Shown: in pieces, positions 51,174 through 60,288 of the stretch
Layout: every line of letters starts with the position of its first letter
How positions within the stretch are numbered: position 1 is the first letter of the stretch
From: JAWKWH01 sp963669455
Lineage (GTDB): Bacteria > Pseudomonadota > Alphaproteobacteria > Rhizobiales > Rhizobiaceae
Assembly: GCA_963669455.1 (NCBI GenBank)
Contig: OY770026.1
Coordinates: 3,224,001-3,288,000, forward strand
Length of the DNA: 64,000 nucleotides
Direction of reading: 5' to 3'
Notes under the pieces: model-generated
What the model was told of the DNA's origin: nothing
The model's input: the letters and a program-made list of their open reading frames with translations, nothing else
Databases searched by the model: none
Made by a program: the position numbers and the translations under genes

Positions 51174-51866
51174 CTAGTCCATCCAGCCGCATTCGCGTAC
51201 CAGTCCGACCATCGAGAAATTCAGTGCCTGGGCGATCCCGGCATGGTTCTCGCGCAACTGTTCCAGCATGCCGGCGGTGTTGTCCGGTGTCTCTTCGAAT
51301 TCCATGATCAGATCTTCCACCATCGCCGATTTGATACCCGGATGGCCGATGAAACCGAACGACTTGCCGCCGACGGAGAAAACAACCGGCTCGCCGCCAT
51401 GATCGCTGGCGAGAGTTTCCGAATTTTCGGGCAAAACCGGCCGGTCGCGCAGATAGGCCGCATAGGGAAATGTTTCCGGCAAAAACTGGCCTGATGGGCA
51501 CGTGGCGGATCGTTCGGCCAGGCCTACCTCAAACCGCAACGGCGCCTCATCGGCACCGCCGCCGGCTGCAACCGCCAGCAGGATGGATCCGGTACCAAAC
51601 CCCAAGACCGGTCTGCTGTCTCGCAAAAACCGCTCTGTCATTCTCAACTCAGGCGCGAGGCTGGGCAAAAGCGGACCGCTGACAATGCCAAGCGGGCCGC
51701 CGCCCAACAAAATGAGGCCGTCATATGCCTCCTCATCGACGGGCATCGCGCCACCCTTGGTGAATGGCCGGAAATATTGGAAGCGAATGGAGCGGCTTTC
51801 CAGATGGTCCTCGACAAGACCAAGATGTTCCGCCTCGGTGTGCTGGATAACGCAGACTGTTTTCAA
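51174..51866 (-). CDS. GATase1-like protein lacking the catalytic cysteine
   Basis: A 230-residue class I glutamine-amidotransferase fold beginning KTVCVIQHTEAEHLGLVEDHLE. The nucleophile elbow, normally P-V-L-G-x-C-x-G-x-Q, reads PVLGFGTGSILLA, with glycine 91 in place of cysteine and serine 94 where histidine or alanine is usual. The later histidine is in LASDHGGEPVVF. The protein therefore cannot use the standard mechanism. Start is a TTG at 51866 with AGGTGGG five bases upstream; an in-frame ATG at 51950 would add a basic leader. The gene is on the same strand as dsrE and lies just upstream, linking it to sHdr. Confidence 0.75.
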   Translation of the reverse strand: MKTVCVIQHTEAEHLGLVEDHLESRSIRFQYFRPFTKGGAMPVDEEAYDGLILLGGGPLGIVSGPLLPSLAPELRMTERFLRDSRPVLGFGTGSILLAVAAGGGADEAPLRFEVGLAERSATCPSGQFLPETFPYAAYLRDRPVLPENSETLASDHGGEPVVFSVGGKSFGFIGHPGIKSAMVEDLIMEFEETPDNTAGMLEQLRENHAGIAQALNFSMVGLVRECGWMD

Positions 51867-51967
51867 CGACCCACCTTTTTGCCTGGCCCGGGATGCGAGC
51901 CGCCCCATCATCGGCTGTAACGTCACCGGCAACACCGTATCATGCATCATGGCGGGCGCGTCAAATG

Positions 51968-52003
51968 CAATACATTGACATATTAATTTTATTGAATGTA
52001 TTG
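51968..52003. promoter_or_regulatory. 9-bp inverted repeat in the divergent GATase/SoxT promoter
   Basis: CAATACATT (51968-51976) and AATGTATTG (51995-52003) are perfect inverted arms around an 18-base A/T-rich spacer. They sit in the 216-bp gap between the divergent GATase1-like gene and the SoxT-type transporter gene. A shared sulfur-responsive operator is plausible. The regulator is not in the window. Confidence 0.55.
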
Positions 52004-52082
52004 TTGGGATGGATGGAAATTACTCGAAGCGGTAGGGGCTTGTTGGGTTTTTAATTAGGGCCGGAAGCCAGGAGTTGCGAGG

Positions 52083-53351
52083 GTGGATTTCGAAAGTTTC
52101 TCACAAGCGAATTTTTTCCTATTGTGGTCGGTTTTCGCCGTTGCGGTCGTTCTCGGCGCGGTCATCAGCAAGACCAATTTCTGCACGATGGGAGCCGTTT
52201 CCGACATCGTGAATATCGGCGATTGGGGCCGTATGCGTTCCTGGCTTTTCGCTGTCGCCATTGCACTCATCGGCGTTGGCGTTCTTGAGAATTTCTCATT
52301 GGTAGCGCCTGACAGCGCCTTCCCGCCCTATCGTTCGGGTTCGCTTGCCTGGGTGGAAAATATCGTCGGCGGCTTCGCATTCGGTGTCGGCATGTCGCTG
52401 GCGGGTGGCTGCGCAAACAAGTGCCTTACCAGAATTGGCGGCGGGAACTTGAAATCCGTGGTGGTGTTTGTGATCATCGCGCCAATCGCCTATTTTATGG
52501 TCCGCCCGTTTCCCGGAAGCGATCAGACGCTTTATAGCCTGTTGTTTTTCCCATGGACCCAGCCGCTCACCATCAATGTCGGGCCGTCGCAGGATCTGGG
52601 CCTGCTTGTGGCAGGAGCGGCCCAGGCGCCGGTTGCCCGGATCGCACTGGCAGCGCTCGCCGGATTGGCGATTTTGTGGTTTGTGTTCAAATCGCGGGAA
52701 TTTCGGGGGCATTATGGAAATCTGTTCGCCGGTCTTACCGTCGGTTTTGCGGTACTGGCGATGTGGTCTTTGACCAGCAATGTCACAATTGCCATTGATG
52801 GCGAAGCGCTTACGCCGCTGGAATATGGGACCGACTGGGATTTTCATGCCGATGCTGACGCGGCCAAACCGGCTGATATTGCAGCACTTGCGCCGCAATC
52901 CTTCACCTTCATCAATCCGATGGGACAGACGCTCGGCGCCGCCCTTAAAGGATTTGACCCTGCCTATATAAGCTACGCCGTGATGGGGCTGTTCGGCGTC
53001 ATTGCCGGGGCGCTCGCCTGGTCGCTGCCAAGCGGCAATTTCCGGATTGAATGGTTCAAGGATGGCAGCGATTTTACCCGACATGCAGTGGGCGCAATCC
53101 TGATGGGGTTTGGCGGCGTCCTCGGTATGGGTTGCACAATCGGGCAAGGCATCACCGGTGTTTCCACACTGGCGATTGGGTCGTTTTTGACAATCGCGGC
53201 CATCTTATTTGGATGCGCGCTGTCGCTGAAAGTTCAATTGTACCGCATCTACTACGAAGACGAGGCGTCCGTCAGGGCATCCATCGTCAGCGCTCTGGTC
53301 GACCTTAAGGTGCTACCAAAACGGATGCGTATGCTCGACGCCATCCAGTAA
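52083..53351 (+). CDS. YeeE/YedE-family sulfur transporter (SoxT/TsuA-like)
   Basis: The 422-residue polytopic protein has two homologous halves with nine to ten helices. The family's sulfur-relay cysteines are in KTNFCTMGAVSDIV, SLAGGCANKCLTRIGGG and GMGCTIGQGITGVS. In TsuA such cysteines relay thiosulfate through the membrane; SoxT members accompany sulfur-oxidation genes. A large insert after residue 240 (DGEALTPLEYGTDWDFHADADAAKP) faces outside. GTG 52083 has an AGGAG site. It is divergent from the GATase1-like gene and probably feeds the sHdr pathway. Confidence 0.88.
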   Translation: MDFESFSQANFFLLWSVFAVAVVLGAVISKTNFCTMGAVSDIVNIGDWGRMRSWLFAVAIALIGVGVLENFSLVAPDSAFPPYRSGSLAWVENIVGGFAFGVGMSLAGGCANKCLTRIGGGNLKSVVVFVIIAPIAYFMVRPFPGSDQTLYSLLFFPWTQPLTINVGPSQDLGLLVAGAAQAPVARIALAALAGLAILWFVFKSREFRGHYGNLFAGLTVGFAVLAMWSLTSNVTIAIDGEALTPLEYGTDWDFHADADAAKPADIAALAPQSFTFINPMGQTLGAALKGFDPAYISYAVMGLFGVIAGALAWSLPSGNFRIEWFKDGSDFTRHAVGAILMGFGGVLGMGCTIGQGITGVSTLAIGSFLTIAAILFGCALSLKVQLYRIYYEDEASVRASIVSALVDLKVLPKRMRMLDAIQ

Positions 53352-53501
53352 CATTTGCCGGAATTCGGTACCGGTCACCAAAGGCAATGGGCGATAGGCG
53401 GTTTTACCCGCATCGCGACTTGCAACCTGCGCCAAGGTTGACGGGAATTGTTCAATTGTCTTGCATATAGCAGACGCGTTGTAAAAATTGGATGCAGCTC
53501 A

Positions 53502-54437
53502 ATGATAAGATTGCCGGTAGCGATGTTTGCGGCTTGTTTGTGGCCGATTTTGACGGGCGTGGCGCACGCGCAGCAAACGATGCAAATAGACGCTGCAGAC
53601 ACGGTTACCGGGAGGTCGATGGAAGCCCCGACAAATACCAGCCCGGTGAAGGACAAGTTCTGGTGGTCCGATGCATGGTTTGATCACGGGGTTCTGGAGG
53701 TACCGGAAAACCATGTCGTCGTCGAACGTGAGGTCAGCTACATAAATCCGGAAGATGGAACCGATGTGCCTGCAAGACTGTACCGGCCGAAGACCGAAGG
53801 CCGGTTTCCAGGTGTCTTGTTCCAGCATGGCAGGCGCGGACTTGACCCGCTGGTTCAAAGGCTCGCCAGGCGGCTTGCTGCCAGGGGGTTTGTTGTGCTC
53901 GCACCGGACGTGTTTGAAGCCAGGTTCATAGAAACCTTGCCGCTCACACACGATCCAATGACTGAATCCGACGTTGATGCAGGTGTTGATTTCCTGCTGG
54001 CGCAACCGGACTTGTCGTCATCGAAAATTTGCCTGGTCTCACACACGCGCGGCGGTTTCTATACGCTGAGGGTCGCCGTCGACCGAAAGAGGCAAGACAG
54101 TGAGGTGGCATGCTATGTGTCTTTCTATCCCCATTGGCAGGATCCAAACGCAGCCGAGCCATTGCAGGTATATCGCTATCACAGCGATGCAGACAGCCTG
54201 AACGTCCCGGCGCTGATCTTCATTGGCGAGTATGAGCAATATCACAGACGACGTTCTATCGAGACCGCCGTGTCCTTCATGAAAAGTGCCGGCAAAGATG
54301 TCCGGCTGATTGTCTACCCCGGCGTGGGCCGCGGTTTCGACTTCCGGCCGCCCAACGTGCGTACCTTTGCAGACGACCTTGCGACAAAGGACTCCAACAT
54401 GCGGGCGGCGGCCTTCCTAAAAAAGCATTTGCAATAG
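53502..54437 (+). CDS. Exported dienelactone-hydrolase-like protein without the usual triad
   Basis: A 311-residue protein with a signal peptide (MIRLPVAMFAACLWPILTGVAHA, cleaved near AHA-QQT). The alpha/beta-hydrolase fold of the DLH family is clear (FPGVLFQHGRRGLDPLVQRLARRLAARGFVVLAPD). The nucleophile elbow, usually G-x-C-x-G-G, reads SHTRGGF with threonine 182, and the C-terminal box, usually Y-P-G-A-x-H-G-F, reads YPGVGRGFDF with arginine 277. So neither cysteine nor histidine is in place. It sits 150 bp after the sulfur transporter on the same strand. A binding or scaffolding role in the periplasm is possible. Confidence 0.78.
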   Translation: MIRLPVAMFAACLWPILTGVAHAQQTMQIDAADTVTGRSMEAPTNTSPVKDKFWWSDAWFDHGVLEVPENHVVVEREVSYINPEDGTDVPARLYRPKTEGRFPGVLFQHGRRGLDPLVQRLARRLAARGFVVLAPDVFEARFIETLPLTHDPMTESDVDAGVDFLLAQPDLSSSKICLVSHTRGGFYTLRVAVDRKRQDSEVACYVSFYPHWQDPNAAEPLQVYRYHSDADSLNVPALIFIGEYEQYHRRRSIETAVSFMKSAGKDVRLIVYPGVGRGFDFRPPNVRTFADDLATKDSNMRAAAFLKKHLQ

Positions 54438-54519
54438 CAAGACTGGGTTAGAGCGTGTCTTTGCGCGCAACACGTCGATTGAGTTGAAAGATCCGGTTGT
54501 TGATCTGCAGCGCCTGCCT

Positions 54520-55632
54520 TCAATCAGCACTGCCGGAAAACCCGAAAGGGCTTTGATTGGTTTGCCTAATTTGCGGCACCGCCTCGCGGATTGCCGCTAC
54601 GAAATCCGCCGGGGCGACGGTCAGCAGTCCCACATCGGCTTTGTTGAAAAAACTCAAAACGCTGTGTTCGACGTCAGCCAGTTCGACGCCTCGCAAAGCC
54701 GCCTCAAGATCGAGCACCGTGCGCGGCGGGGTGACAAAGAAATCACCGGTGATGATGATTTCGCGCAGGCGATTTTGCTTTGGTCCTTCAAGCCGGACAT
54801 GCGCGGTAATCGTCCCGCCGGGTCCGGTATGGCTGCCGGAAAGGACTTTTGAGGCTGATGACGGATCATCAATCGAATAGACGAAATCGTCAGACCCGAT
54901 TTCGGTTTCGAAAATATGCCGCGCCAGTTTTTCCTCCGCCTCAGTGATTGTTCCGGGTTCGGCGATGATGCCAAGACGTTCTGAAAATCCGTCAAGCAGG
55001 GCCTGTTGCACCTCGATAATCGGCGGCGGGAGACCATCGAAGAGTTCCATCAGTGTGACCACGCGCTGGGCACCAGAGGTCTGGCCGCGCTTGGCCAGTT
55101 TGGCGGCCGGGATATTGAGCAGCGAGGCCATTTTGTCGCCGTCCATGTCGTAAAGCGTCGTGCCCTGGTAGAAAATCGTCGAACCGTCGAAAAATCCGCC
55201 GGTGCCGGAAATCTTGCGGCCTTCGACCTCTATATCGTTTCTCGGACGGTAGCGTGCCTCGACGCCTAGCTTGGACAGACCGAAAGCGGCGGCCTGGCAG
55301 ATTTCACGAGCTAGTTCGCCGAGATCGGTGATCGCAAGCGTTTTGCGGTTAAACACAAGTTCCCAGCCGAACTGCCCCTCATCGAGGTAGAGCGCACCGC
55401 CGCCGGTAATACGCCGGCCGATATCGACGCCGGATTCGAGGCAGGCTTTTAGATCGACTTCCTGCGACACCGCCTGATGACGGCCGACCAGGACGGAGGG
55501 CGGAAACTGCAAAAACCGGATCGTCTCTGGAATTTGCCCCTGTTTGTGGCAGTCGATCAGGGCCTGATCAAACGCCATCTGTTCGCGGCAGGGCCTTACG
55601 CCCGTATCTATGACGCGAAATCTGCGGCCCAT
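54520..55632 (-). CDS. slpl(AB): Lipoate:protein ligase sLpl(AB)
   Basis: The 370-residue protein fuses an LplA-type catalytic domain (residues 1-240) to an LplB-like accessory domain (about 250-350). The lipoate-pocket motif GRRITGGGALYLDEGQFGWELV, the RPRNDIEVEGRKISGTGGFFDGSTIFYQGTTLYD lysine region, and the C-terminal FNKADVGLLTVAP tail are present. sLpl(AB) enzymes attach lipoate or octanoate to LbpA. ATG 55632 lies eight bases after the lipS1 stop; the upstream frame overlaps lipS1. It is the last gene of the lip operon. Confidence 0.9.
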   Translation of the reverse strand: MGRRFRVIDTGVRPCREQMAFDQALIDCHKQGQIPETIRFLQFPPSVLVGRHQAVSQEVDLKACLESGVDIGRRITGGGALYLDEGQFGWELVFNRKTLAITDLGELAREICQAAAFGLSKLGVEARYRPRNDIEVEGRKISGTGGFFDGSTIFYQGTTLYDMDGDKMASLLNIPAAKLAKRGQTSGAQRVVTLMELFDGLPPPIIEVQQALLDGFSERLGIIAEPGTITEAEEKLARHIFETEIGSDDFVYSIDDPSSASKVLSGSHTGPGGTITAHVRLEGPKQNRLREIIITGDFFVTPPRTVLDLEAALRGVELADVEHSVLSFFNKADVGLLTVAPADFVAAIREAVPQIRQTNQSPFGFSGSAD

Positions 55633-55639
55633 CGGGCGG

Positions 55640-56929
55640 TCAATCCCCGAATTCCTCGCCGGGCCGATAGGTTTCGCCCGGACGATCCATCTGCATTTGA
55701 TGGCGGATTTTGCGGATGTCGACAGCCTCGGGCGCAAACGGATAGCTGGCAATGTCCGACGGTGGAGAATCGCCATAGGGCCGGTCGCAAGCGGAAATAT
55801 CTTCGGCGAATTTTCCAGGACAGCCGGACGTGCGAAAGGCGATGCCTGAATCGATAATCGCATCGAGCTCGGATTTGGGCAGGCCGAAATCAGAAACCCG
55901 GCCGGCATCATCGAATGTCATATGCGCGGTGCGGACACCGCAATAGTCGATCAGATAGCGGCCAAGCTGCACGCGGCGCCACTGGTCGCGTGGTGTCGCC
56001 GGAAGATGATCCATCAGCGACCCGCTCTCCGGGAAGAAGCAGAACATGTGGGAATGGCCGCCGAGATCGACCAGTTTTTGCACCAGTGTCAAAACGTCAT
56101 GCTCGGTTTCACCCATGCCGACGATGATATGGGCGCCGAATTTCTGGGCGCCGAAAATATCGCGGGCATCCATCAGGATTTCCCAGTATTTGTTCCAGTT
56201 GTGCGGCGACTGGACACCCTTGCCGCGGGTGCGGTCGAAAATCTCCGGTGTTGCGGCATCAAGCGCGACGGTGAAGATATCGGACCCCATCGTGTGCAAT
56301 CGCTTGACGTCGTCACGGGTCATCGTCGTCGGATTGGACAGGATCGAAATCGGTATCGCCGACGGATCGATACGGTCGGTCCATTTTTTCAAAACCGTCA
56401 CCGTATCCTCATCCGAATTCGGATGGGTGATCATCGAAATACACATCCGGTGAAAGGGCGAATTGGCGCCATCGCGGGCAACAATATCGACAACTTCCTC
56501 CATCGGTACCGCCGGCCAGTCGACACGGATGAAATTTCGATCGGCATAATCGCGTTCGGCTTCCCGGTGGCGGGCAAGACCGCAATAGGCGCAATTTGCC
56601 CGGCAGCCTTCGGGATAGGTGAGCAGCAGGTTGAGACAGCGCGTGCACGAGCAGCGATACATCTTGCCGGACACAAGACCGAGCGTGATGGCCGCTGCCG
56701 TCGACATCTGCACATAGTCGGGCGAGCGCATATTTGGCGTGAGAATATTGTAGTCGGGGAAATAGGCGCCGTCGGGCTGGACGTTGCCCTGCTTCACCCG
56801 TTCGCCATTGCGGGTGTCAACTGGAACAGATTCGGGGGAGCGCGGCTCCATCAGGTCGTACCGGTTGAAATCCAGCCCACCCGCGCCAGTTTGGCCTGGC
56901 GCCCTGCCCTCCGGTTTCAAGCAGCTCAT
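55640..56929 (-). CDS. lipS1: Radical-SAM lipoyl synthase component LipS1
   Basis: A 429-residue radical-SAM protein. The SAM cluster motif C-x3-C-x2-C is at C109/C113/C116 (CRANCAYC), and a CSCTRC group precedes it (C93, C95, C98), likely for an auxiliary cluster. The barrel contains ISILSNPTTMTRDDVKRL and the HIIVGMGETEHDVLTL strand. A late RTSGCPGKF and ISACDRP provide more cysteines. Together with LipS2 it inserts two sulfurs into an octanoyl chain bound to protein. The S1/S2 assignment rests on length and motif layout. Its ATG overlaps the lipT stop. Confidence 0.87.
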   Translation of the reverse strand: MSCLKPEGRAPGQTGAGGLDFNRYDLMEPRSPESVPVDTRNGERVKQGNVQPDGAYFPDYNILTPNMRSPDYVQMSTAAAITLGLVSGKMYRCSCTRCLNLLLTYPEGCRANCAYCGLARHREAERDYADRNFIRVDWPAVPMEEVVDIVARDGANSPFHRMCISMITHPNSDEDTVTVLKKWTDRIDPSAIPISILSNPTTMTRDDVKRLHTMGSDIFTVALDAATPEIFDRTRGKGVQSPHNWNKYWEILMDARDIFGAQKFGAHIIVGMGETEHDVLTLVQKLVDLGGHSHMFCFFPESGSLMDHLPATPRDQWRRVQLGRYLIDYCGVRTAHMTFDDAGRVSDFGLPKSELDAIIDSGIAFRTSGCPGKFAEDISACDRPYGDSPPSDIASYPFAPEAVDIRKIRHQMQMDRPGETYRPGEEFGD

Positions 56930-58047
56930 GCCGTTGCCCTCGCTTTTTCGTCAGTGCTCATTTCGACCGCACTATCATCGGACCAGTATTGCGGATAGGC
57001 AATCCAGCCATCGCGCAATTGTCGTTCGTGCGGTTTTTTGTTTCCCGTATAGCAATCCAGCAATTGCCGGCGCCGCTTTTTTGCCAATGCCAGCGAGCGG
57101 CCGAATATCGCCTCGATTTCCGCGGCGTAATCCTCCGCAGCATCCGCATCGCCATCGACGATGGCCGCCGCGCATTCACCGGCAAGTTTTCCCGATATGG
57201 CGGCAGCGTTGATGCCGGCACCGGTCACCGGATTGGTGAGCCCCGCCGCATCGCCGCAGAGCAAAACACTCCGCCCGGCTAACGTGCCTGCCGGGCCTTT
57301 GACACCCCCCACCGGGATAGCGCCACCCGTATGGGCCTTGATGTCCTTGCCGACGCGCCCTTCCTCGATCAGGCGGGCGTGCAGGCCGGCCAGGGCCGGT
57401 TTCAGCAACGGCCTTTCGCCGGCGATGACGCCAAGGCCGAGATTGCACAGCCTGCCCTTTGGAAACAGCCAGCCATAGCCGCCAACGATATCCGGATTGA
57501 GATAAATGTCGGTTGCATCATGCGGGACGAGCATCTCCACCGTGATTTGGCGCGTCTCGACCAGATCGCCATTTGCGCATCCGATCGCCTGGCCGATGAT
57601 GGAGCGCGGTCCATCAGCGCCAATGATCACCTTCGCGCCGATGGCGGTGCCGCAGGCCAGGTGAACCACGCCGGAGGCGGAGACGGAGCGAACCGGTGTT
57701 GCAAAGCGGATTTTTGCTCCAGCCGCGGTGGCGCTTTCCACCAAATCCGCATCAAAGCGCGCCCGGTCAATCATCACGCCGTTAAAATCATGCGTCTCTT
57801 TGGCAGCATCATTGCCGACATAGGTCAGCATCCGCCTAATCGTCTGCACCTTTGCCGGGCGCACCGACGGCACATCGCTGCCGATCATCGCCGGAACGAA
57901 CTCGGCGCATTGCACCGGTAGCCCCGCCTTGGCATTGCGCTCGACGGCAAGCACGCTCAAACCGGCTTTCGATGCAGCCGCAGCGGCAATTGCTCCAGCC
58001 GGACCCAGCCCGCAAACCAGAACATCCGTATCGATGATCCTGCTCAT
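56926..58047 (-). CDS. lipT: FAD-dependent geranylgeranyl-reductase-like oxidoreductase LipT
   Basis: A 373-residue flavoprotein of the geranylgeranyl-reductase family. The N-terminal FAD site DVLVCGLGPAGAIAAAAASKAGLSVLAVERN and the second FAD box LLCGDAAGLTNPVTGAGINAAAISG are intact. The substrate half is shorter than in chlorophyll GGRs. In lip clusters such a gene sits with lipS1 and lipS2 and probably supplies electrons or reduces an intermediate. ATG 58047 overlaps the lipS2 stop by ATGA; an in-frame ATG at 58056 is possible. Confidence 0.86.
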   Translation of the reverse strand: MSRIIDTDVLVCGLGPAGAIAAAAASKAGLSVLAVERNAKAGLPVQCAEFVPAMIGSDVPSVRPAKVQTIRRMLTYVGNDAAKETHDFNGVMIDRARFDADLVESATAAGAKIRFATPVRSVSASGVVHLACGTAIGAKVIIGADGPRSIIGQAIGCANGDLVETRQITVEMLVPHDATDIYLNPDIVGGYGWLFPKGRLCNLGLGVIAGERPLLKPALAGLHARLIEEGRVGKDIKAHTGGAIPVGGVKGPAGTLAGRSVLLCGDAAGLTNPVTGAGINAAAISGKLAGECAAAIVDGDADAAEDYAAEIEAIFGRSLALAKKRRRQLLDCYTGNKKPHERQLRDGWIAYPQYWSDDSAVEMSTDEKARATA

Positions 58048-59102
58048 GCGGCGCATGTGGATGGCCGCGCGTTGGTTTTCATTCCGATTTTGATCGAGCA
58101 GCAGGCGTGTTCCTGATGAAAATCGCGCCCGATGGATTTTGCCACCGCCACCGCGCCATCGGCCGGAAAGGCGATGCCATCGAGCCCCGCCATTACCGCA
58201 TAGGCGTCCGTTACCCGTTTATGCATGCCGGGCGGGCGGGCGCATCCGAGCAAAACCTGCTTGCCGGGTAAGCGGTTGCGCGCATCCAGAAAAATGCGGC
58301 CGACATCGGCGGTATCGGGCGTGCAGAAGGTTCCGGGCTTTGAGTAAAAGGGCATGATGACCACGAGAACCAGCGCATTGATATCGTAGCGTGACACCAT
58401 GTCGAGCGCGTTTACCTCACCTCGTATCTCGCCATAGTGCAGGCCGATAACGATGTGTGGCGAAATCTCCATGGATGTCGATGTCAGTGCCGCCAGCGTT
58501 GCTTCAAAGTCATCGACCGGTCTGTCAAGATGGTAGACATCGCGGATTGTCTCTGCGGCACCGATGACGTCCATCATGGCCGTATCGACGCCTGCCGCTT
58601 CCATTCGCCTGGCGCTTTTCTCGTCGGTCAATGCGGTGTGGATGGCGATTTTCAGAAATGGAAAATCACGCTTCAGCCTTTCGATCACCGGATAAAAGCG
58701 CTCATAATTGATCTCGTTTTTGCGGTTGGAACCACCCGACAGAAGAAAGCCCTGCAAGTTCTGCAACGCGATAAGATCGCGGACTTTCTGGTCGAGAATA
58801 TCCGGTTTGATCGCCGGGATCATCGGCTCCAGTATTTTTGCCTGGCAGTGATCGCAATCAAGCGCGCATGCGCTGCCGGTTATCGAAAAGGCCGGAAAAC
58901 TGTTCTTGCCGCAGCCTTTCAATTCGCTGCTGGCATATTCCTTGAACGTCGGGGTTGAAAATCTGATGGGCGTTGTGACGCTGCTTTCGCCAGCTTGCTG
59001 CATCTGACCGACCAGCGCGGCATCGAATTCGGCATCCTCCAACTCCTCGATCCCGCCGAGCCGGTCCAACCAGGTGCTCAAAGCCGCCTCCCATACATAC
59101 AT
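58044..59102 (-). CDS. lipS2: Radical-SAM lipoyl synthase component LipS2
   Basis: A 352-residue radical-SAM protein with the cluster motif CALDCDHC (C79, C83, C86). The core contains GFLLSGGSNRKNEINYERFYPVIERLKRDF and a long barrel; a C-terminal cysteine pair is in QEHACCSIK. It cooperates with LipS1 in sulfur insertion. It begins with ATG 59102, which lacks a Shine-Dalgarno; a TTG at 59081 has GGGAGG five bases upstream and would shorten it by seven residues, so the true start may be there. It is followed by lipT with an ATGA overlap. Confidence 0.87.
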   Translation of the reverse strand: MYVWEAALSTWLDRLGGIEELEDAEFDAALVGQMQQAGESSVTTPIRFSTPTFKEYASSELKGCGKNSFPAFSITGSACALDCDHCQAKILEPMIPAIKPDILDQKVRDLIALQNLQGFLLSGGSNRKNEINYERFYPVIERLKRDFPFLKIAIHTALTDEKSARRMEAAGVDTAMMDVIGAAETIRDVYHLDRPVDDFEATLAALTSTSMEISPHIVIGLHYGEIRGEVNALDMVSRYDINALVLVVIMPFYSKPGTFCTPDTADVGRIFLDARNRLPGKQVLLGCARPPGMHKRVTDAYAVMAGLDGIAFPADGAVAVAKSIGRDFHQEHACCSIKIGMKTNARPSTCAA

Positions 59103-59175
59103 TCATATCGATGTTTGCATTTGAGCGTATCACCGGCAGCCGGCCAGTGGCAAGGCGTTGATCGCGAGCCAATGG

Positions 59176-60288
59176 TCATGACGGTTCAAGGACCAGCCGC
59201 CCGATCTGTTTGATCCTTTCAGCGACAGGACCGTCATTTCGCGGGTCAACAATACTGCCGGTCCAGCCCGGCAATCGATCCTCGTCATCGACCAGGTCAC
59301 AGGACAATCCTTCAAGCAGCGCAACGCTTTCTGGCGGCAGTGATGCTGGAATGTCGTGGCCACTCAGATTTGCCCAAAGGCCGGCCCAGCAGCGGGCCAC
59401 GGTCCAGGGATTATAGCCGCCGCCGCCAAGCACGACAGTGGAGCCCGACAGGTGTGTCAGTTTCATCACGGCATCCCAGAGACACTTGTTGGACAGCGCC
59501 AGTTTTGAAAGCGGGTCGCCCTGCAATGCATCGGCGCCGCCGGTCACCACCACGGCCTGTGGCTGGAACCTTCTTGCCAGCGGGAGAATGCAATGTTCCA
59601 TCAGCCAGTCCATCTCGGTGTCGTTGAAACCGGCCGGCACCGGCAGATTACGCGCATTGCCGGTCGACCGATCGTCGACACCGCCACTGTAAGGCCAGCG
59701 GTTTTCTTCGTGCACTGAAATGGTGAACACGCGGTCTTCGCCGGCGAACGCGGCTTCGACACCATCGCCGTGATGCGCATCGAGATCGACATACAGCACC
59801 CGGCCGAACCCGCTTTCCAGAAAGGTCAAAATGGCAAACACCGGATCGTTGAAATAGCAAAACCCGGCTGCATGGCCTCGCATGGCATGATGGGTGCCGC
59901 CGGAGGGGTGATAGGCAACGCCGCCTTTTGCGGCGAGACGCGCTGCCAGGATAGATCCGCCGACGGTGGTGCCGGCGCGGCGGAACAGGCCTTTGAATAT
60001 CGGGTTTTCCATTGTGCCGAAACGGTATTTCTCGCGCAGATGCGGCGGCACCGGCCCGGTAGTTTCAGCCTTTTTCAAAGCCAAAACATAGTCAGGCTCA
60101 TGAAATCTGGTCAGCTCGGAGAGGCTTGCCATGGGGCTATCTATGAATGCGCCCGGCCCCGACGCTGCCAGCCAGCCCAACTGTTGGCAAAGCGTCAGCA
60201 CCGGCCCTATCCGGGCGATACCAAGGGGATGGTTGGAGCTGTAACCGGTTTGCCGATAGATCCCGCTGCTGATAAAATGCGCGGTCAA
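59176..60288 (-). CDS. Histone-deacetylase/AcuC-family amidohydrolase
   Basis: A 370-residue zinc amidohydrolase. The family's active-site boxes are visible: HHAMRGHAAGFCYFNDP with the general-base histidine pair, LDAHHGDGVEAAF with the zinc ligands aspartate and histidine, and VVTGGADALQGDPLSKLALS with the second zinc aspartate. The C-terminal catalytic tyrosine region is GGGGYNPWTVARCW. It could deacetylate an acetyl-lysine protein (AcuC) or a polyamine. The start is a TTG at 60288 that overlaps the upstream stop (TTGA), matching the family N-terminus (ISSGIYRQTGYSSNHPLGI). Confidence 0.88.
   Translation of the reverse strand: MTAHFISSGIYRQTGYSSNHPLGIARIGPVLTLCQQLGWLAASGPGAFIDSPMASLSELTRFHEPDYVLALKKAETTGPVPPHLREKYRFGTMENPIFKGLFRRAGTTVGGSILAARLAAKGGVAYHPSGGTHHAMRGHAAGFCYFNDPVFAILTFLESGFGRVLYVDLDAHHGDGVEAAFAGEDRVFTISVHEENRWPYSGGVDDRSTGNARNLPVPAGFNDTEMDWLMEHCILPLARRFQPQAVVVTGGADALQGDPLSKLALSNKCLWDAVMKLTHLSGSTVVLGGGGYNPWTVARCWAGLWANLSGHDIPASLPPESVALLEGLSCDLVDDEDRLPGWTGSIVDPRNDGPVAERIKQIGRLVLEPS

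Noticed and set aside
54448..54462. TAGAGCGTGTCT match near the end of the DLH-like gene
   Set aside because: Only about 12 bases agree with the terminal repeat and the rest diverges, so it is not called a copy.
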